64,000 nucleotides of DNA from Anaerolineae bacterium (GTDB lineage: Bacteria > Chloroflexota > Anaerolineae > Aggregatilineales > Phototrophicaceae). Location: positions 1 through 64,000 of the forward strand of contig JAIOHM010000067.1 in assembly GCA_019912965.1 (NCBI GenBank), in the 5' to 3' direction. Below are positions 8,801-17,083 of this stretch, in pieces. Both the position numbers and the translations under genes were made by a program. The notes beneath the pieces were generated by a model, which worked only from the letters and a program-made list of their open reading frames with translations, searched no databases and was not told the DNA's origin. The first letter of the stretch is position 1, and every line of letters begins with the position of its first letter.

Positions 8801-11800
8801 TAAATGGCGCGGGTACCCGCGTCAATACGGGGATCTTCCTGAATATCATTGACAAGGATTGGCGTGTTTGGTGTGGAAAGCCACAACCGGGAAAACGGGA
8901 AGTTCGGCAGGTAGAAACGAGAACCAACAGGTGTTCCAACCGCACGTTCCTCATTCCAGTTGGCGACAATTTCTGCCCATGCTGGTTGACCGTTTTCGTC
9001 GTTATCAATCCGCAGCAATGTGCCGTTAATTGCCCCACGCACAACACCATATTCAGCGAGGCTTTCCATAATGTCGGAGGCATCCTGAGCATTTGTCAGT
9101 TTGCTCGCCACATTGTAGAGAATGGTCTGTTCTTCTTCTTGCTGCTTGCGTTGGGTAATGTCGCGCGAAACACCGACCGTGAGGAATACATTGCCAGTCG
9201 GGTCAAAGATAGGTGCTTTGTAGGTTTCAAACAGGCGGACAGTTCCGTCATGGCGGGTTACAGGTTCTTCTGGAACCGTGAGCGGAATGCCATTTTCCCA
9301 AACATAATGATCGTCGCGGATATACTGCTGGGTGAAGTCTGGCTCGGCAAACGGCGCATCAATCATCCCTTGCAAACTATCAACCGTCATACCGTAGTAC
9401 TCACGGAAGGACTTATTTGCCCAGACGATGCGCGATTTTTCGCCCTTCACAAGGATCATATCGCCCACACCGTCGAGGATTTGTTGATAGCGCTGTTCAC
9501 TTTCACGAACTGCTTTTTCCGACTCGATACGAACGGTAAAGGTACGCGCGTTCTGGATGGCGACGGCGATCTGGTTCGTCAGAATGAGCTTGGCTTGTAC
9601 CTGGGCTTCTTCGAACGCATCAGTCTTGTCGTCTTGAATGTCCAGCACACCGAACACATGCTTATCGTAGATGATGGGCAGCGCCATTTCGGCCTGCGTA
9701 TTCGGCAGCAGCGGATTACGAAGGAAATCTGGCTGCTGATTTACATTTTGAATAACCACTGGCTCACGATCACGGGCAGCACGAGCCACCAGACTCTTCG
9801 CTGCATTCAACGGAATCTGGTGAGCATTTTTCACCAGTTCGCGTCCAACATTGCCTGATGCCGCCGCCAGTGTTAGATTTTCTCCAGTCTCATCGAGCAG
9901 ATAAATGTTGACATGGTAACGGTTAAAGTTATCCCGCGTGAGGTTAGCGACCGACCACAGCAGTTGGTCATAATCCAGGTTGGTAGCGATACTTGAACCA
10001 ACAGTGGCGACCGTCTGAATTTCAACAGCACGTAGCTGGATGAGTTCTTCCTGCCGCTTACGTTCACTGATATCAAATACCACACCATTAAAGACAATTT
10101 CGCCCGAAGCCAGTTTAGAAGGCTGCGAGAACGCTTCCCACCAGACCAACTCACCGCTTGGTTTGATGGAACGGCCTTCAAAATGCCAGGTTTCGAATGT
10201 TTCCAGCACTTTGACAATCGAGGCAGTGTAGCGTTGTATATCGTCTGGATGAATACGCTCAGTAAACCGGTTCAGGTCTTCCCGAATGGCTTCTGCCGGA
10301 ACACCGATAATGTCATAAATGCCCTGGCTCATGTAGGGGGTAGCCCAAACACCATTATGAGCGCTGAACTGGAAGATAGCTCCCGGCAGTGTACTGGAAA
10401 TATCCTGGAAGCGCGTATTCAGTTCCATCACCGCTTGTTCTTGCAACTTACGCCGGGTGATGTCTTCGAACGAGATACCAACGCTGTTGTTGGGCAGCGG
10501 GAAGGCTTTTACAGTGAAGATGGTAGGTGTACCTGGATCACTGGTAAAGTCGATTTCACCCAAATCAACACTCTGCCCGGTACGGACAACATTGGCGTAG
10601 ATTTCGGGCAGTTGGCTATCAGCCGTAGGATAGGCATCAAAGAAACGTTTGCCAATGAGGGTTTCAGGGTTGATCCGGGTAATGGCTTCAGTAGCCGGAT
10701 TGGCAATCATCAGTCGCAAACTGCTTGTATCGTTGATGTCTTCCAAACGCCACACATTCATACCGATGGGTGAGTTATTCACCGTGTCAGCATACAGAAG
10801 CACTTGAGTGAACGCGCGCGCATTTTGCACGGCGACAGCGATCTGATCAGCCAGTGTGGTTTGTACACGCACATCCTCGTGCGTGAAGCGGTTGATGATG
10901 CTGGCTTGCACATCCAGAACGCCGATTACCTGCTCGCCGACCACCATCGGAATCGCCATTTCAGATTGGGTTTCCGGCAGCAGCGGATTCGGCAGGAAAT
11001 CCGGTTCATTGGTGATGTTGTTGGCGATGACACCTTTACGGCTGCGGGCGGCGCGTGCCACCAGACTATTGGGATTATTGACGGCGATTTTACGCCCCTG
11101 AGATTTCATCAACCGGCCAATCTCACCCGCACCCGCCGCCAGCACCAGATTTTCGCCCACTTCATCCAGCAGGTAAACATGGGCATGATACAGGTCGAAA
11201 CTTTCTTTGGTGAGGTCAGAAACCGTTTGCAGGATTTCTTCCACATCCAGAATGCGGGTCGTGAGCGCGCTCACCTTCGCCACTGTTTCCAGTTCGGCAG
11301 CACGGCGGCTGACTTCCGTCTGTGACCGTTCGACGTTCTCGAACGCGCTGGCGTTGCTGATGGCGGTTGCCACCTGCCCGGACATCAGTTCGATCACCGA
11401 GAACATTTCGGCGTTGAAAAATTCTTTCTTGTCGCTCTGTACGTCCAGTACACCCAGCAGTTGTCCGCGCGAGATGAGCGGCATTGCCATTTCTGAGCGC
11501 GTATTGGGCAGAAGACGATGAGGCAGGAATGTGGGCGAAGCAGTAACATCATTGATGATGACACCTCTACGACCGCGAGCAGCGTTCGCCACAATACTCT
11601 GCTGATTATCCATTCCGATCACGCGCTTTTCAGCCACCATCTGCCGACCGATTTCATCCGCGCCAGCGACCAGCACCAGCTTATTTTCTGCTTCATCCAA
11701 CAGATAAATATGCGCGTGGTACAAGTTCAGACGGGATTTGGTCAGATCAGCCACTTCCTGAAGCAGCGGATCAAGCTGGAGGATGGTGGAAACCTGGGCA

Positions 11801-13014
11801 TTCACGTCCGCCACTGCTTGCAAGTCGCGGGTTCGATCAGCGATGCGCGTTTCCAGACTGCCGATCAAGTCGTCTAGCTGATCGGTCATGACGTTGAAGC
11901 TGTCGGCCAACTTGCCGATTTCATTACGCTGGTTAATACTGGCACGCTGCGAAAGGTCGCCACCCGCGATCTGCTGGGCAATTTGTGTCAGTGCAACAAC
12001 CGGGCGCGAGATATTGGTCGCCGCGAACAGACCGACCAGACCAGCACCCAATGCCAGAACACCCACCAGACCGATGATGACCAGCGAAGTCTGTGTCACC
12101 AGTGTGTTAGCTTCCGCTTCAGTGATTTCGGCCAGCAAGCCAGCGCCCAATTCTGGAATCCAGCGATAGACACCCAGCACGGGCGTCGGCGGGTCAGCGT
12201 AGTTCGGGTAAATGCCGGAACCATCGACGCCTGCTAATGCCTGGTCAATACCTTCACTGTGGTAAGCGCGGGTCAGCGTGAAGTTTTCCAAACGGCTGGG
12301 CGTCAGGAAGTAGTTGCTCTCGATACTGACCAGATAAGTTTCACCGGTTTCGCCCAACCCGGCGCGTTCCGCCGTGATCGAGCGCAGCACTTCCATGTTC
12401 AGTCGCCCAGCCACCACACCGATCACAGTGCCATTGATGGCACGGATAGGATGGGTAATGAAGGCAGTCAGGTCATTCGTGCCAACATCATAGTAAGGTG
12501 GTGTGATGAACTCACCCTGCAAACTGGGTTGAAAATAGGGCTGCAATGTTACGATACGGTTGAGAACCGACCGATTTGAAGCCAGAATGATTCGTCCATC
12601 CACATTGTAGACGAATATCTCATCAAAGGTCAGCGTATTCACATCTGACAGGTTGGATTGTGCATTTACGCTGGCAGCCAAAGAAGCGTTCAAACTGCTC
12701 TGGGCAGTCGGAAGAGTTGACTCGAAAGTCAGCACATTCAAAACGCGGGTCTGCGTATTCGGGTCGGAGAGTGCTGCGTGCAGCAGCAAGTCGCCTGTTT
12801 CCAGCCAGCGCGCAATCTGGTTTTGTTTCAACTGAGCGACCGATTCAAGCTGGCGGAAGGTCTGCTGCGTTGATTGATTTCTTAATTGCAGGAGCGTAAA
12901 GCCCGTGATAATGGCGATCACGCCCACTGTCAGCAGCACAAAGTAGAGCGTTAAACGCCACCGGAGCTGCTGCCAGATTGGAAGATTGGCTTGTGTATTA
13001 GCCGTATTTTGCAT
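5833..13014 (-). CDS. Giant membrane histidine kinase: extracellular sensor, HAMP, ~8 GAF, 3 PAS, HisKA, HATPase
   Basis: A 2,393-residue sensor kinase. TM1 is at about 21-43, an extracytoplasmic region (Cache-like by layout) at 45-310, TM2 at about 313-337 and HAMP at about 338-390. Cytoplasmic domains follow, with approximate boundaries: GAF 405-560, GAF 578-735, PAS 741-855, PAS 868-985, GAF 998-1158, PAS 1175-1288, GAF 1298-1461, GAF 1471-1635, GAF 1641-1798, GAF 1805-1971, GAF 1988-2145. HisKA has phospho-acceptor H2170 (MSHELRTPLNS). The HATPase at about 2265-2385 has its N box (LNLMTNSIKFTENG) and the GTGLGL box. Five GAFs share LYHAHxYLLDE and the GVLDVQ ending; two others share GSRFYLP and LYTQGRW, so internal duplication is clear. 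No receiver or HPt is present. The start lies 15 bases after the substrate-binding protein stop, suggesting one operon. Confidence 0.92.
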   Translation of the reverse strand: MQNTANTQANLPIWQQLRWRLTLYFVLLTVGVIAIITGFTLLQLRNQSTQQTFRQLESVAQLKQNQIARWLETGDLLLHAALSDPNTQTRVLNVLTFESTLPTAQSSLNASLAASVNAQSNLSDVNTLTFDEIFVYNVDGRIILASNRSVLNRIVTLQPYFQPSLQGEFITPPYYDVGTNDLTAFITHPIRAINGTVIGVVAGRLNMEVLRSITAERAGLGETGETYLVSIESNYFLTPSRLENFTLTRAYHSEGIDQALAGVDGSGIYPNYADPPTPVLGVYRWIPELGAGLLAEITEAEANTLVTQTSLVIIGLVGVLALGAGLVGLFAATNISRPVVALTQIAQQIAGGDLSQRASINQRNEIGKLADSFNVMTDQLDDLIGSLETRIADRTRDLQAVADVNAQVSTILQLDPLLQEVADLTKSRLNLYHAHIYLLDEAENKLVLVAGADEIGRQMVAEKRVIGMDNQQSIVANAARGRRGVIINDVTASPTFLPHRLLPNTRSEMAMPLISRGQLLGVLDVQSDKKEFFNAEMFSVIELMSGQVATAISNASAFENVERSQTEVSRRAAELETVAKVSALTTRILDVEEILQTVSDLTKESFDLYHAHVYLLDEVGENLVLAAGAGEIGRLMKSQGRKIAVNNPNSLVARAARSRKGVIANNITNEPDFLPNPLLPETQSEMAIPMVVGEQVIGVLDVQASIINRFTHEDVRVQTTLADQIAVAVQNARAFTQVLLYADTVNNSPIGMNVWRLEDINDTSSLRLMIANPATEAITRINPETLIGKRFFDAYPTADSQLPEIYANVVRTGQSVDLGEIDFTSDPGTPTIFTVKAFPLPNNSVGISFEDITRRKLQEQAVMELNTRFQDISSTLPGAIFQFSAHNGVWATPYMSQGIYDIIGVPAEAIREDLNRFTERIHPDDIQRYTASIVKVLETFETWHFEGRSIKPSGELVWWEAFSQPSKLASGEIVFNGVVFDISERKRQEELIQLRAVEIQTVATVGSSIATNLDYDQLLWSVANLTRDNFNRYHVNIYLLDETGENLTLAAASGNVGRELVKNAHQIPLNAAKSLVARAARDREPVVIQNVNQQPDFLRNPLLPNTQAEMALPIIYDKHVFGVLDIQDDKTDAFEEAQVQAKLILTNQIAVAIQNARTFTVRIESEKAVRESEQRYQQILDGVGDMILVKGEKSRIVWANKSFREYYGMTVDSLQGMIDAPFAEPDFTQQYIRDDHYVWENGIPLTVPEEPVTRHDGTVRLFETYKAPIFDPTGNVFLTVGVSRDITQRKQQEEEQTILYNVASKLTNAQDASDIMESLAEYGVVRGAINGTLLRIDNDENGQPAWAEIVANWNEERAVGTPVGSRFYLPNFPFSRLWLSTPNTPILVNDIQEDPRIDAGTRAIYQQAQTTSAAILPLYTQGRWVGLVTFSWSGATYFNEQDERILSAIQRQVTPTMDALYASQAMRKRAAELQTVAEVSAATTTQLEVDELLQSVVDLVKLRFDLYHAHAYLLDSRGENLVLAAGAGEAGQIMKAEGRRIPLSHTNSLVARAARQGQGVISNDVTHEPDFLPNPLLPDTQSELSVPMIVGGQLIGVLDVQADKVNHFTDEDVRVQTALADQIAVAVQNARAFMITQQRARNAQIRNQVSDILRSSNDVEKSIEEVMILMAETLGFDNLVMSSFDHKTQMWHGYVGAGKGMTSAIAKTFVDPAPAYPHGMEVINTGRVVIIDDVNQYPNFPEYYIETLGIRSVLTLPVIIENRVSAVIFGNFSQQMHVFTEEDIALGQILSEQISIGIERKTQEDEQQLLYLISAQLTNARTSQEILNAMTEYGRIRGGSSGTLLTIESENNQPNWAEVVANWQNDGSESTTPVGSRFYLPEFPISGLWLSNPGRPILIDDVLTDERVDSVTRMAYQATNARGTVIVPLYTQGRWIGLVTLNWSDGVRFTEQDERILSAIMLQVIPTLDALQASLQMQKRAAELQTVADVSKTAAATLDANKLLSDVSELTKSSFGLYHAHIYLLDEDGEHLMLAAGAGNPGRIMRERGHSIRLEQITSLVATAARSGETVIINDVAQVPNYLPNPLLPETRSEMSVPMIVGDKLIGVLDVQAATVNRFTETDALVMRTLADQVAVAVENARAFQIQQETAERLREVDRLKSQFLANMSHELRTPLNSIIGYAEVLLDGIDGDLSADAIEDVEAIHGGGKHLLTIINDILDLAKIEAGQMFIDRRETDVMPVIDEVMNTVKILAANKGIDLDVDIEDNFPKVYGDPIRIKQIVLNLMTNSIKFTENGRVTLRMFRHNDGEIAVQVQDTGMGMSETDIQGLFQQFHQVDGSATRRAGGTGLGLVITRHLVHMHEGEIYVESEKGVGSTFWFTIPTYAEQMGQKA

Positions 13015-13029
13015 GACGAGTTATAGCCT

Positions 13030-14043
13030 CTACTGAGTAAGCTTTTCCAGGAATGTTAGGTCGTAGGCTTTGCTCAGATCAACAGCTTCGGTGAGCAAGC
13101 CCGAATCCAGCATAATCGTTTGGATGCTTTCCCAAACGCTCGCTTCCATCCTGCCCACCTGTACCCCGGCTGGGCGAATTAACGGAATAGATGACTGAAG
13201 CCGCCGGAGTTGTTGGTCACGATCCAGTTCGCTGTTGTACTGAAGCGTGTAATCAATAGCCTGATCCGGGTTGTCTACCGCGTCTGTCATGCCATCAACC
13301 ATGGCTTGCACAAAACGCTGCACAGTATCCGGGTGATCTTGAATCATCTGCTCGGTGGTGAAAATCAGGAAGTTGTAATCCGGGATGCCGTAGTCGCTCA
13401 TCAGCAGGAAACTGGGTTCAAGTCCTGCTTCCTGTACCTGAACACCTTCGTTGATGATCCAGCCAACCAATGCATCCACATCGCCGTTCGCCAGCGGGTC
13501 AATGCCGAAATCGGTGCGCGGCACAATATTCACCTGAGCTTTATCAATGCCCTGTGAGGCCAGCAAGGTATCCAGCAAAATAGCCGAACCGCCTTCAGCA
13601 ACCGTCACAGTTTTACCGACCAAATCGGCTGGTGTTTGAATATTGGTATCGGCCAGCGAGATCACGGCGATTGGGCCGCGCTGCATCAGGGAGGCAATGG
13701 CAACGACAGGTTTGCCCGCTGCCCGTGCTTCCAGAATGCTGGTGCCGCCGATGGTTCCGAAGTCCGAATCACCGCTGACAACCTGATCGATAGGCTCAAT
13801 ATATGCGCCTTCAACAAAACCACCGGGCTTGAGGGTAACAGCCAGATTATTTTCGGCAAAATGTTTATTGAGTTCCGCTGTATAAAAAGCTGATAACGAA
13901 TACTCATGTGTCCATGAAAGCTGAACACTGACAGGTGTGGCGGCTTCTGGTGTAGGGGTTGAACTGGTGGTGCCGCACCCGGCAATAATTATGGCAAAGG
14001 CCATAAGGAGCGTCCATATAAAATAGCGTTGGTGACGCAGCAT
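13030..14043 (-). CDS. NMT1/THI5-like ABC substrate-binding lipoprotein
   Basis: A 337-residue lipoprotein. A hydrophobic signal ends in a lipobox (IIIAGC), followed by a short Ser/Thr/Pro tether and then an SsuA/THI5/NMT1-type periplasmic-binding fold (VQLSWTHEYSLSAFYTAE, GGTSILEARAAGKPVVA, DLVGKTVTVAEGGSA). ATG 14043 is preferred over GTG 14064 because AGAAGGA lies 7 bases before it. Relatives bind pyrimidine precursors, nitrate, sulfonates or riboflavin for ABC importers. No permease or ATPase gene lies nearby; the next gene, 15 bases downstream, is the giant sensor kinase. A role as ligand-binding partner of that kinase's extracellular region is inferred. Confidence 0.88.
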   Translation of the reverse strand: MLRHQRYFIWTLLMAFAIIIAGCGTTSSTPTPEAATPVSVQLSWTHEYSLSAFYTAELNKHFAENNLAVTLKPGGFVEGAYIEPIDQVVSGDSDFGTIGGTSILEARAAGKPVVAIASLMQRGPIAVISLADTNIQTPADLVGKTVTVAEGGSAILLDTLLASQGIDKAQVNIVPRTDFGIDPLANGDVDALVGWIINEGVQVQEAGLEPSFLLMSDYGIPDYNFLIFTTEQMIQDHPDTVQRFVQAMVDGMTDAVDNPDQAIDYTLQYNSELDRDQQLRRLQSSIPLIRPAGVQVGRMEASVWESIQTIMLDSGLLTEAVDLSKAYDLTFLEKLTQ

Positions 14044-14409
14044 AATAAATCCTTCTGTTGGCACTACAAGTGACTATAGTCTCATTGTAGATGCATAAAA
14101 TTCCTGCAAATACTTAAGATATGTTTAGATACCGCAGGTCTTATGTTCGGATTCTATAACTTTCCCATAGGTTTACGAACAGTCAAAACCTCTCTTGCCT
14201 ATTTGCACGAGTTATGCTATAGTGCCTTTTAAGGAATTGACCACGCTCTCTTCTCTAAACCAGTCTGCACCAATTTTCAACGTAAAAAACGGCTTAAGTC
14301 GCCTTTTATGGCTAACCGACACTACGGCAGTGCTATCGTAGATACCGTCCACACAAAATCGACGCTCTATGACGCTGCATACAGATCGTAATCCCCTGGA
14401 GATAACATC
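14044..14409. other. Divergent intergenic region between the sensor operon and rho
   Basis: A 366-base gap holding the rho promoter (annotated separately) and about 180 bases of rho leader. The leader contains CTACG..CGTAG with a 10-base loop (around 14323-14342) and a weak AAAAcGGC/GCCTTTT hairpin ending in T residues (around 14285-14309). The minus-strand promoter of the lipoprotein must lie between about 14060 and 14140, but I see no convincing -35/-10 pair. No coding frame is credible here. Confidence 0.5.
14195..14223 (+). promoter_or_regulatory. Predicted sigma-70-type promoter of rho
   Basis: TTGCCT (14195-14200) and TATAGT (14218-14223) are separated by exactly 17 bases. A start near 14230 would give a leader of about 180 bases before rho, long enough for autoregulation by attenuation, which is known for rho in other bacteria. 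Confidence 0.6.
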
Positions 14410-15699
14410 ATGGATATTGCCGAACTCGAACAGAGAAATCTTGAAGAACTACGCCAGATTGCGCGTGATAGCAGCGTAAGTGGCTACAGCCGCCTGAAAA
14501 AGCCGGAATTGATCCTTTCCCTGCTGCGCGATAATGCCGAAAAGCAGGGATATAAACTGCGCGGCGGGGTGCTGGAAATCGTCGATGATGGCATCGGTTT
14601 CCTGCGCGCGGAGCATTATCTGCCGGGGCCAAACGACATTTACGTCAGCCAGACGCAGATTAAACGCTTCAACCTCCGCACGGGTGATATGGTCATCGGG
14701 CAAGTGCGCGCCCCCAAAGACTCGGAAAAATATTTTGGGCTTTTACGGGTAGATGCAGTGAACGGCCTGAACCCCGAAGAAGCCAAGAACCGCCCGAACT
14801 TTGAAGACCTGACTCCCATTTACCCCAACGAACGCTTTAATCTCGAAACCAATTCCCGCATCCTTTCTACACGACTTCTGAACCTGATTGCCCCGATTGG
14901 TCGCGGGCAGCGTGGATTGATCGTTTCGCCACCCAAAGCGGGTAAAACCACCGTTCTGAAGGAAATCGCCAACGCCATCAGCAAAAATTACCCGGAAGTT
15001 CACCTGATGATCGCGTTGATCGGTGAGCGACCGGAAGAAGTCACCGATATGGATCGCTCGGTCGATGCTGAAGTGATCGCTTCCACCTTCGATGACCCGG
15101 TGCAGCATCATGTCCGCGTGGCGGAAATGGCGATTAACCGTGCCAAGCGTCTGGTAGAAAGCAAGCAGCACGTAGTTGTCATGCTGGACAGCATCACCCG
15201 TCTGGCACGCGCTTACAATCTGGTTGTGCCCAGCAGCGGTCGTACCCTCTCCGGCGGTTTTGATCCATCCGCAATTCACCCACCCAAGCGCATCTTTGGC
15301 GCAGGACGTAATGTGGAAGAAGGCGGCAGCCTGACTGTCGTGGCGACCTGCCTTGTCAACACAGGCAGCAAGATGGACGACCTGATTTACGAAGAATTCA
15401 AAGGCACGGGCAACATGGAATTGATGCTCAGCCGCAAGCTGCAAGAACGCCGTATCTTCCCGGCTTTCGATATGGAACAATCCTCAACCCGCCGCGAAGA
15501 ACTCCTGCTCGGCCCGGATTTGCTCCAGCGCGTTTACACCCTGCGGAATATGATGTCCCATCTTGCCGAAGACCCCGAAACCGGAATGGTGGGGGCATTC
15601 GAACGCTTCATCAATCAATTCCGTCAGACGGACACCAACGAAGAATTTCTCAATTCGCTGCCGGGTGCGGGATCGAACAACAACCGCAGTCTGTTTTAG
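14410..15699 (+). CDS. rho: Transcription termination factor Rho
   Basis: A 429-residue homohexameric RNA/DNA helicase that ends transcription at Rho-dependent sites. The order is standard: N-terminal Rho_N helix bundle (1-45), cold-shock-like RNA-binding domain (46-118, with [20 protein letters not shown]), then the RecA-type ATPase with Walker A PPKAGKT (174-180), Walker [13 protein letters not shown], the Q-loop and R-loop blocks and the C-terminal [12 protein letters not shown] segment. Full length, with no long insertion. GGAG sits 9 bases before the ATG. efp follows after 15 bases, so the two are probably co-transcribed. Confidence 0.98.
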   Translation: MDIAELEQRNLEELRQIARDSSVSGYSRLKKPELILSLLRDNAEKQGYKLRGGVLEIVDDGIGFLRAEHYLPGPNDIYVSQTQIKRFNLRTGDMVIGQVRAPKDSEKYFGLLRVDAVNGLNPEEAKNRPNFEDLTPIYPNERFNLETNSRILSTRLLNLIAPIGRGQRGLIVSPPKAGKTTVLKEIANAISKNYPEVHLMIALIGERPEEVTDMDRSVDAEVIASTFDDPVQHHVRVAEMAINRAKRLVESKQHVVVMLDSITRLARAYNLVVPSSGRTLSGGFDPSAIHPPKRIFGAGRNVEEGGSLTVVATCLVNTGSKMDDLIYEEFKGTGNMELMLSRKLQERRIFPAFDMEQSSTRREELLLGPDLLQRVYTLRNMMSHLAEDPETGMVGAFERFINQFRQTDTNEEFLNSLPGAGSNNNRSLF

Positions 15700-15714
15700 G
15701 CAGGGGTCGTTTTA

Positions 15715-16272
15715 GTGATTGACGTGAATCAACTGCGGCGTGGAGCAAGCTTCACCGTCGATAACCAGATTTACAAAGTGCTCAATTATCAGCACATTAA
15801 ACCCGGTCGCGGCAATGCCACCATCCGTGTCAAAGTCCGCGACCTGCGAAGTGGCACAACCACCGATATGACCTTCAACTCTGGCACAGCCGTGCAGGAT
15901 ATTGAAGTTGACCGCCGACGCGCACAATTCCTCTATGACGACGGTCAGTTTCTGACCTTCATGGATATGGAAACCTACGAGCAGCCCCAAATCCGTAAAG
16001 AACTATTTGGGGATGATCTGCTGTATCTCAAGGAAAATATGGAACTGCGTCTCAGCAGCTACGAAGGCGAATACATCGACTACGAGCTGCCACAGTCCGC
16101 CGATTATCAGGTGACGGAAGCTGAACCCGCCGTTGCCGGGGATACAGCGACCGCAGCCTTCAAAAAGGTGAAACTGGAAACCGGATTGGTCGTACAAACA
16201 CCCTTATTTGTGGTGATCGGCGATACTATCCGGGTGAATACGGAAGACGGCAGCTACATCACCCGCGTGTGA
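15715..16272 (+). CDS. efp: Translation elongation factor P
   Basis: A 185-residue EF-P, which rescues ribosomes stalled at polyproline. All three domains are present: KOW-like domain I (1-65), OB domain II (66-128), and domain III ending in GDTIRVNTEDGSYITRV. The start is GTG 15715 with CAGGGG upstream, 15 bases after rho. The modified loop reads HIKPGRGNA, which puts arginine (R32) at the tip position that is lysine in E. coli. Arginine-type EF-Ps may be rhamnosylated by EarP or work unmodified; no earP lies in the window. Many proteins here have proline-rich linkers, natural EF-P clients. Confidence 0.97.
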   Translation: MIDVNQLRRGASFTVDNQIYKVLNYQHIKPGRGNATIRVKVRDLRSGTTTDMTFNSGTAVQDIEVDRRRAQFLYDDGQFLTFMDMETYEQPQIRKELFGDDLLYLKENMELRLSSYEGEYIDYELPQSADYQVTEAEPAVAGDTATAAFKKVKLETGLVVQTPLFVVIGDTIRVNTEDGSYITRV

Positions 16273-16341
16273 AATTTGAACTTTTCGGGCATTCCCGGTG
16301 TACTATAACGGGTAATCAGGATAGCACGGAGGTTCTACGCC

Positions 16342-16536
16342 ATGCGCGTGTATCGGGGCTGTATGCTGTCTTTGTTCATTGCGGTGATCGCTATATTTTC
16401 GATTTTCTTTAGTCGGGCATTTGGCATTCTGGGCTTGCTGGTGCCGCCCGCATTGGTCGGTTTTGGCTACTTGCTGGTGGACACGATTATCGTCGAATTG
16501 TTCTACTGGACGAAAGACCGCAACGGGCGTTATTAG
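16342..16536 (+). CDS. Small membrane protein, unknown
   Basis: A 64-residue protein with a Cys-containing N-terminus and two hydrophobic stretches (about 7-27 and 30-52), ending in a charged tail (WTKDRNGRY). GGAGG lies 11 bases before the ATG. It falls between efp and the RRM gene on the same strand. I recognise no family; a two-helix inner-membrane protein is all the sequence supports. Confidence 0.65.
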   Translation: MRVYRGCMLSLFIAVIAIFSIFFSRAFGILGLLVPPALVGFGYLLVDTIIVELFYWTKDRNGRY

Positions 16537-16550
16537 GGCAAAGGTACGAC

Positions 16551-16579
16551 TTTACAAAAATGAGAAAATGTGCCATGAT
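16551..16579 (+). promoter_or_regulatory. Possible promoter of the RRM gene
   Basis: TTTACA (16551-16556), a 17-base spacer ending in an extended -10 TGC, and CATGAT (16574-16579). It would give a leader of about 130 bases, long for this window and reminiscent of structured leaders on cold-inducible RNA-binding-protein genes. That comparison is inference. Confidence 0.35.
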
Positions 16580-16714
16580 TTCCCCTGATAGTGTGTACGT
16601 CCGGGTCTGAAGTCTGCAACGCACGCTTGCCTACACAGTCTGCTGCCCTTGCACTTTGCCACGTTCGACTACCCCTATCAATCCGTCTGATGTTCAAAGC
16701 AATAGGAGCATTTT

Positions 16715-17017
16715 GTGACTAAGAAGTTGTACGTTGGCAACCTTCCGTATACTGCGACGGAGGAATCGGTGCGTAGCCTTTTCGAACAGGTGGGCGCAAC
16801 CGCTCAGGTGACGATTATTATGGATCGGGAAACCGGGCGCTCGAAGGGTTTCGGTTTCGTGGAGATGGAAACGGACGAAGATGCTGAAGAAGCCATCAAG
16901 CGCTACAACGGCTACCGTTTGGAAAATCGCCCACTGACGGTCAACGAAGCCCGCCCGCGTGAAGAACGTCCGAGCCGTGATGGTGGTGACCGTGACCGAG
17001 GCCCGCGCCGTTATTAG
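16715..17017 (+). CDS. RRM-domain RNA-binding protein
   Basis: A 100-residue glycine/arginine-tailed RRM protein of the type found in cyanobacteria and Chloroflexota. RNP2 is KLYVGNLPY (residues 4-12) and RNP1 is SKGFGFVEM (about 44-52); the tail from about 80 is Arg/Asp/Gly-rich. Such proteins bind single-stranded RNA and are often cold-induced chaperones. The start is GTG 16715, with AGGAG seven bases before it. A strong intrinsic terminator follows 36 bases after the stop. Confidence 0.94.
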   Translation: MTKKLYVGNLPYTATEESVRSLFEQVGATAQVTIIMDRETGRSKGFGFVEMETDEDAEEAIKRYNGYRLENRPLTVNEARPREERPSRDGGDRDRGPRRY

Positions 17018-17053
17018 TTCGCGCACCTTTATTAATTAAATCGGTCTATTCTG

Positions 17054-17083
17054 CGGCGGGGATAATCCCCGCCGTATTTTTTT
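17054..17083 (+). terminator. Intrinsic terminator after the RRM gene
   Basis: CGGCGGGGA (17054-17062) and TCCCCGCCG (17066-17074) form a perfect 9-bp stem with a 3-base loop, followed by TATTTTTTT. It works on the plus strand only; no T-run exists in the other direction for the convergent transporter gene. Confidence 0.88.

Noticed and set aside
8485..9858. 457-residue open frame on the plus strand
   Set aside because: It is antisense to the giant kinase, has no recognisable domain or SD, and follows from the kinase's codon bias on the opposite strand.
14743..15480. 245-residue minus-strand frame
   Set aside because: Antisense to rho, whose protein is conserved over the whole interval; no motif.
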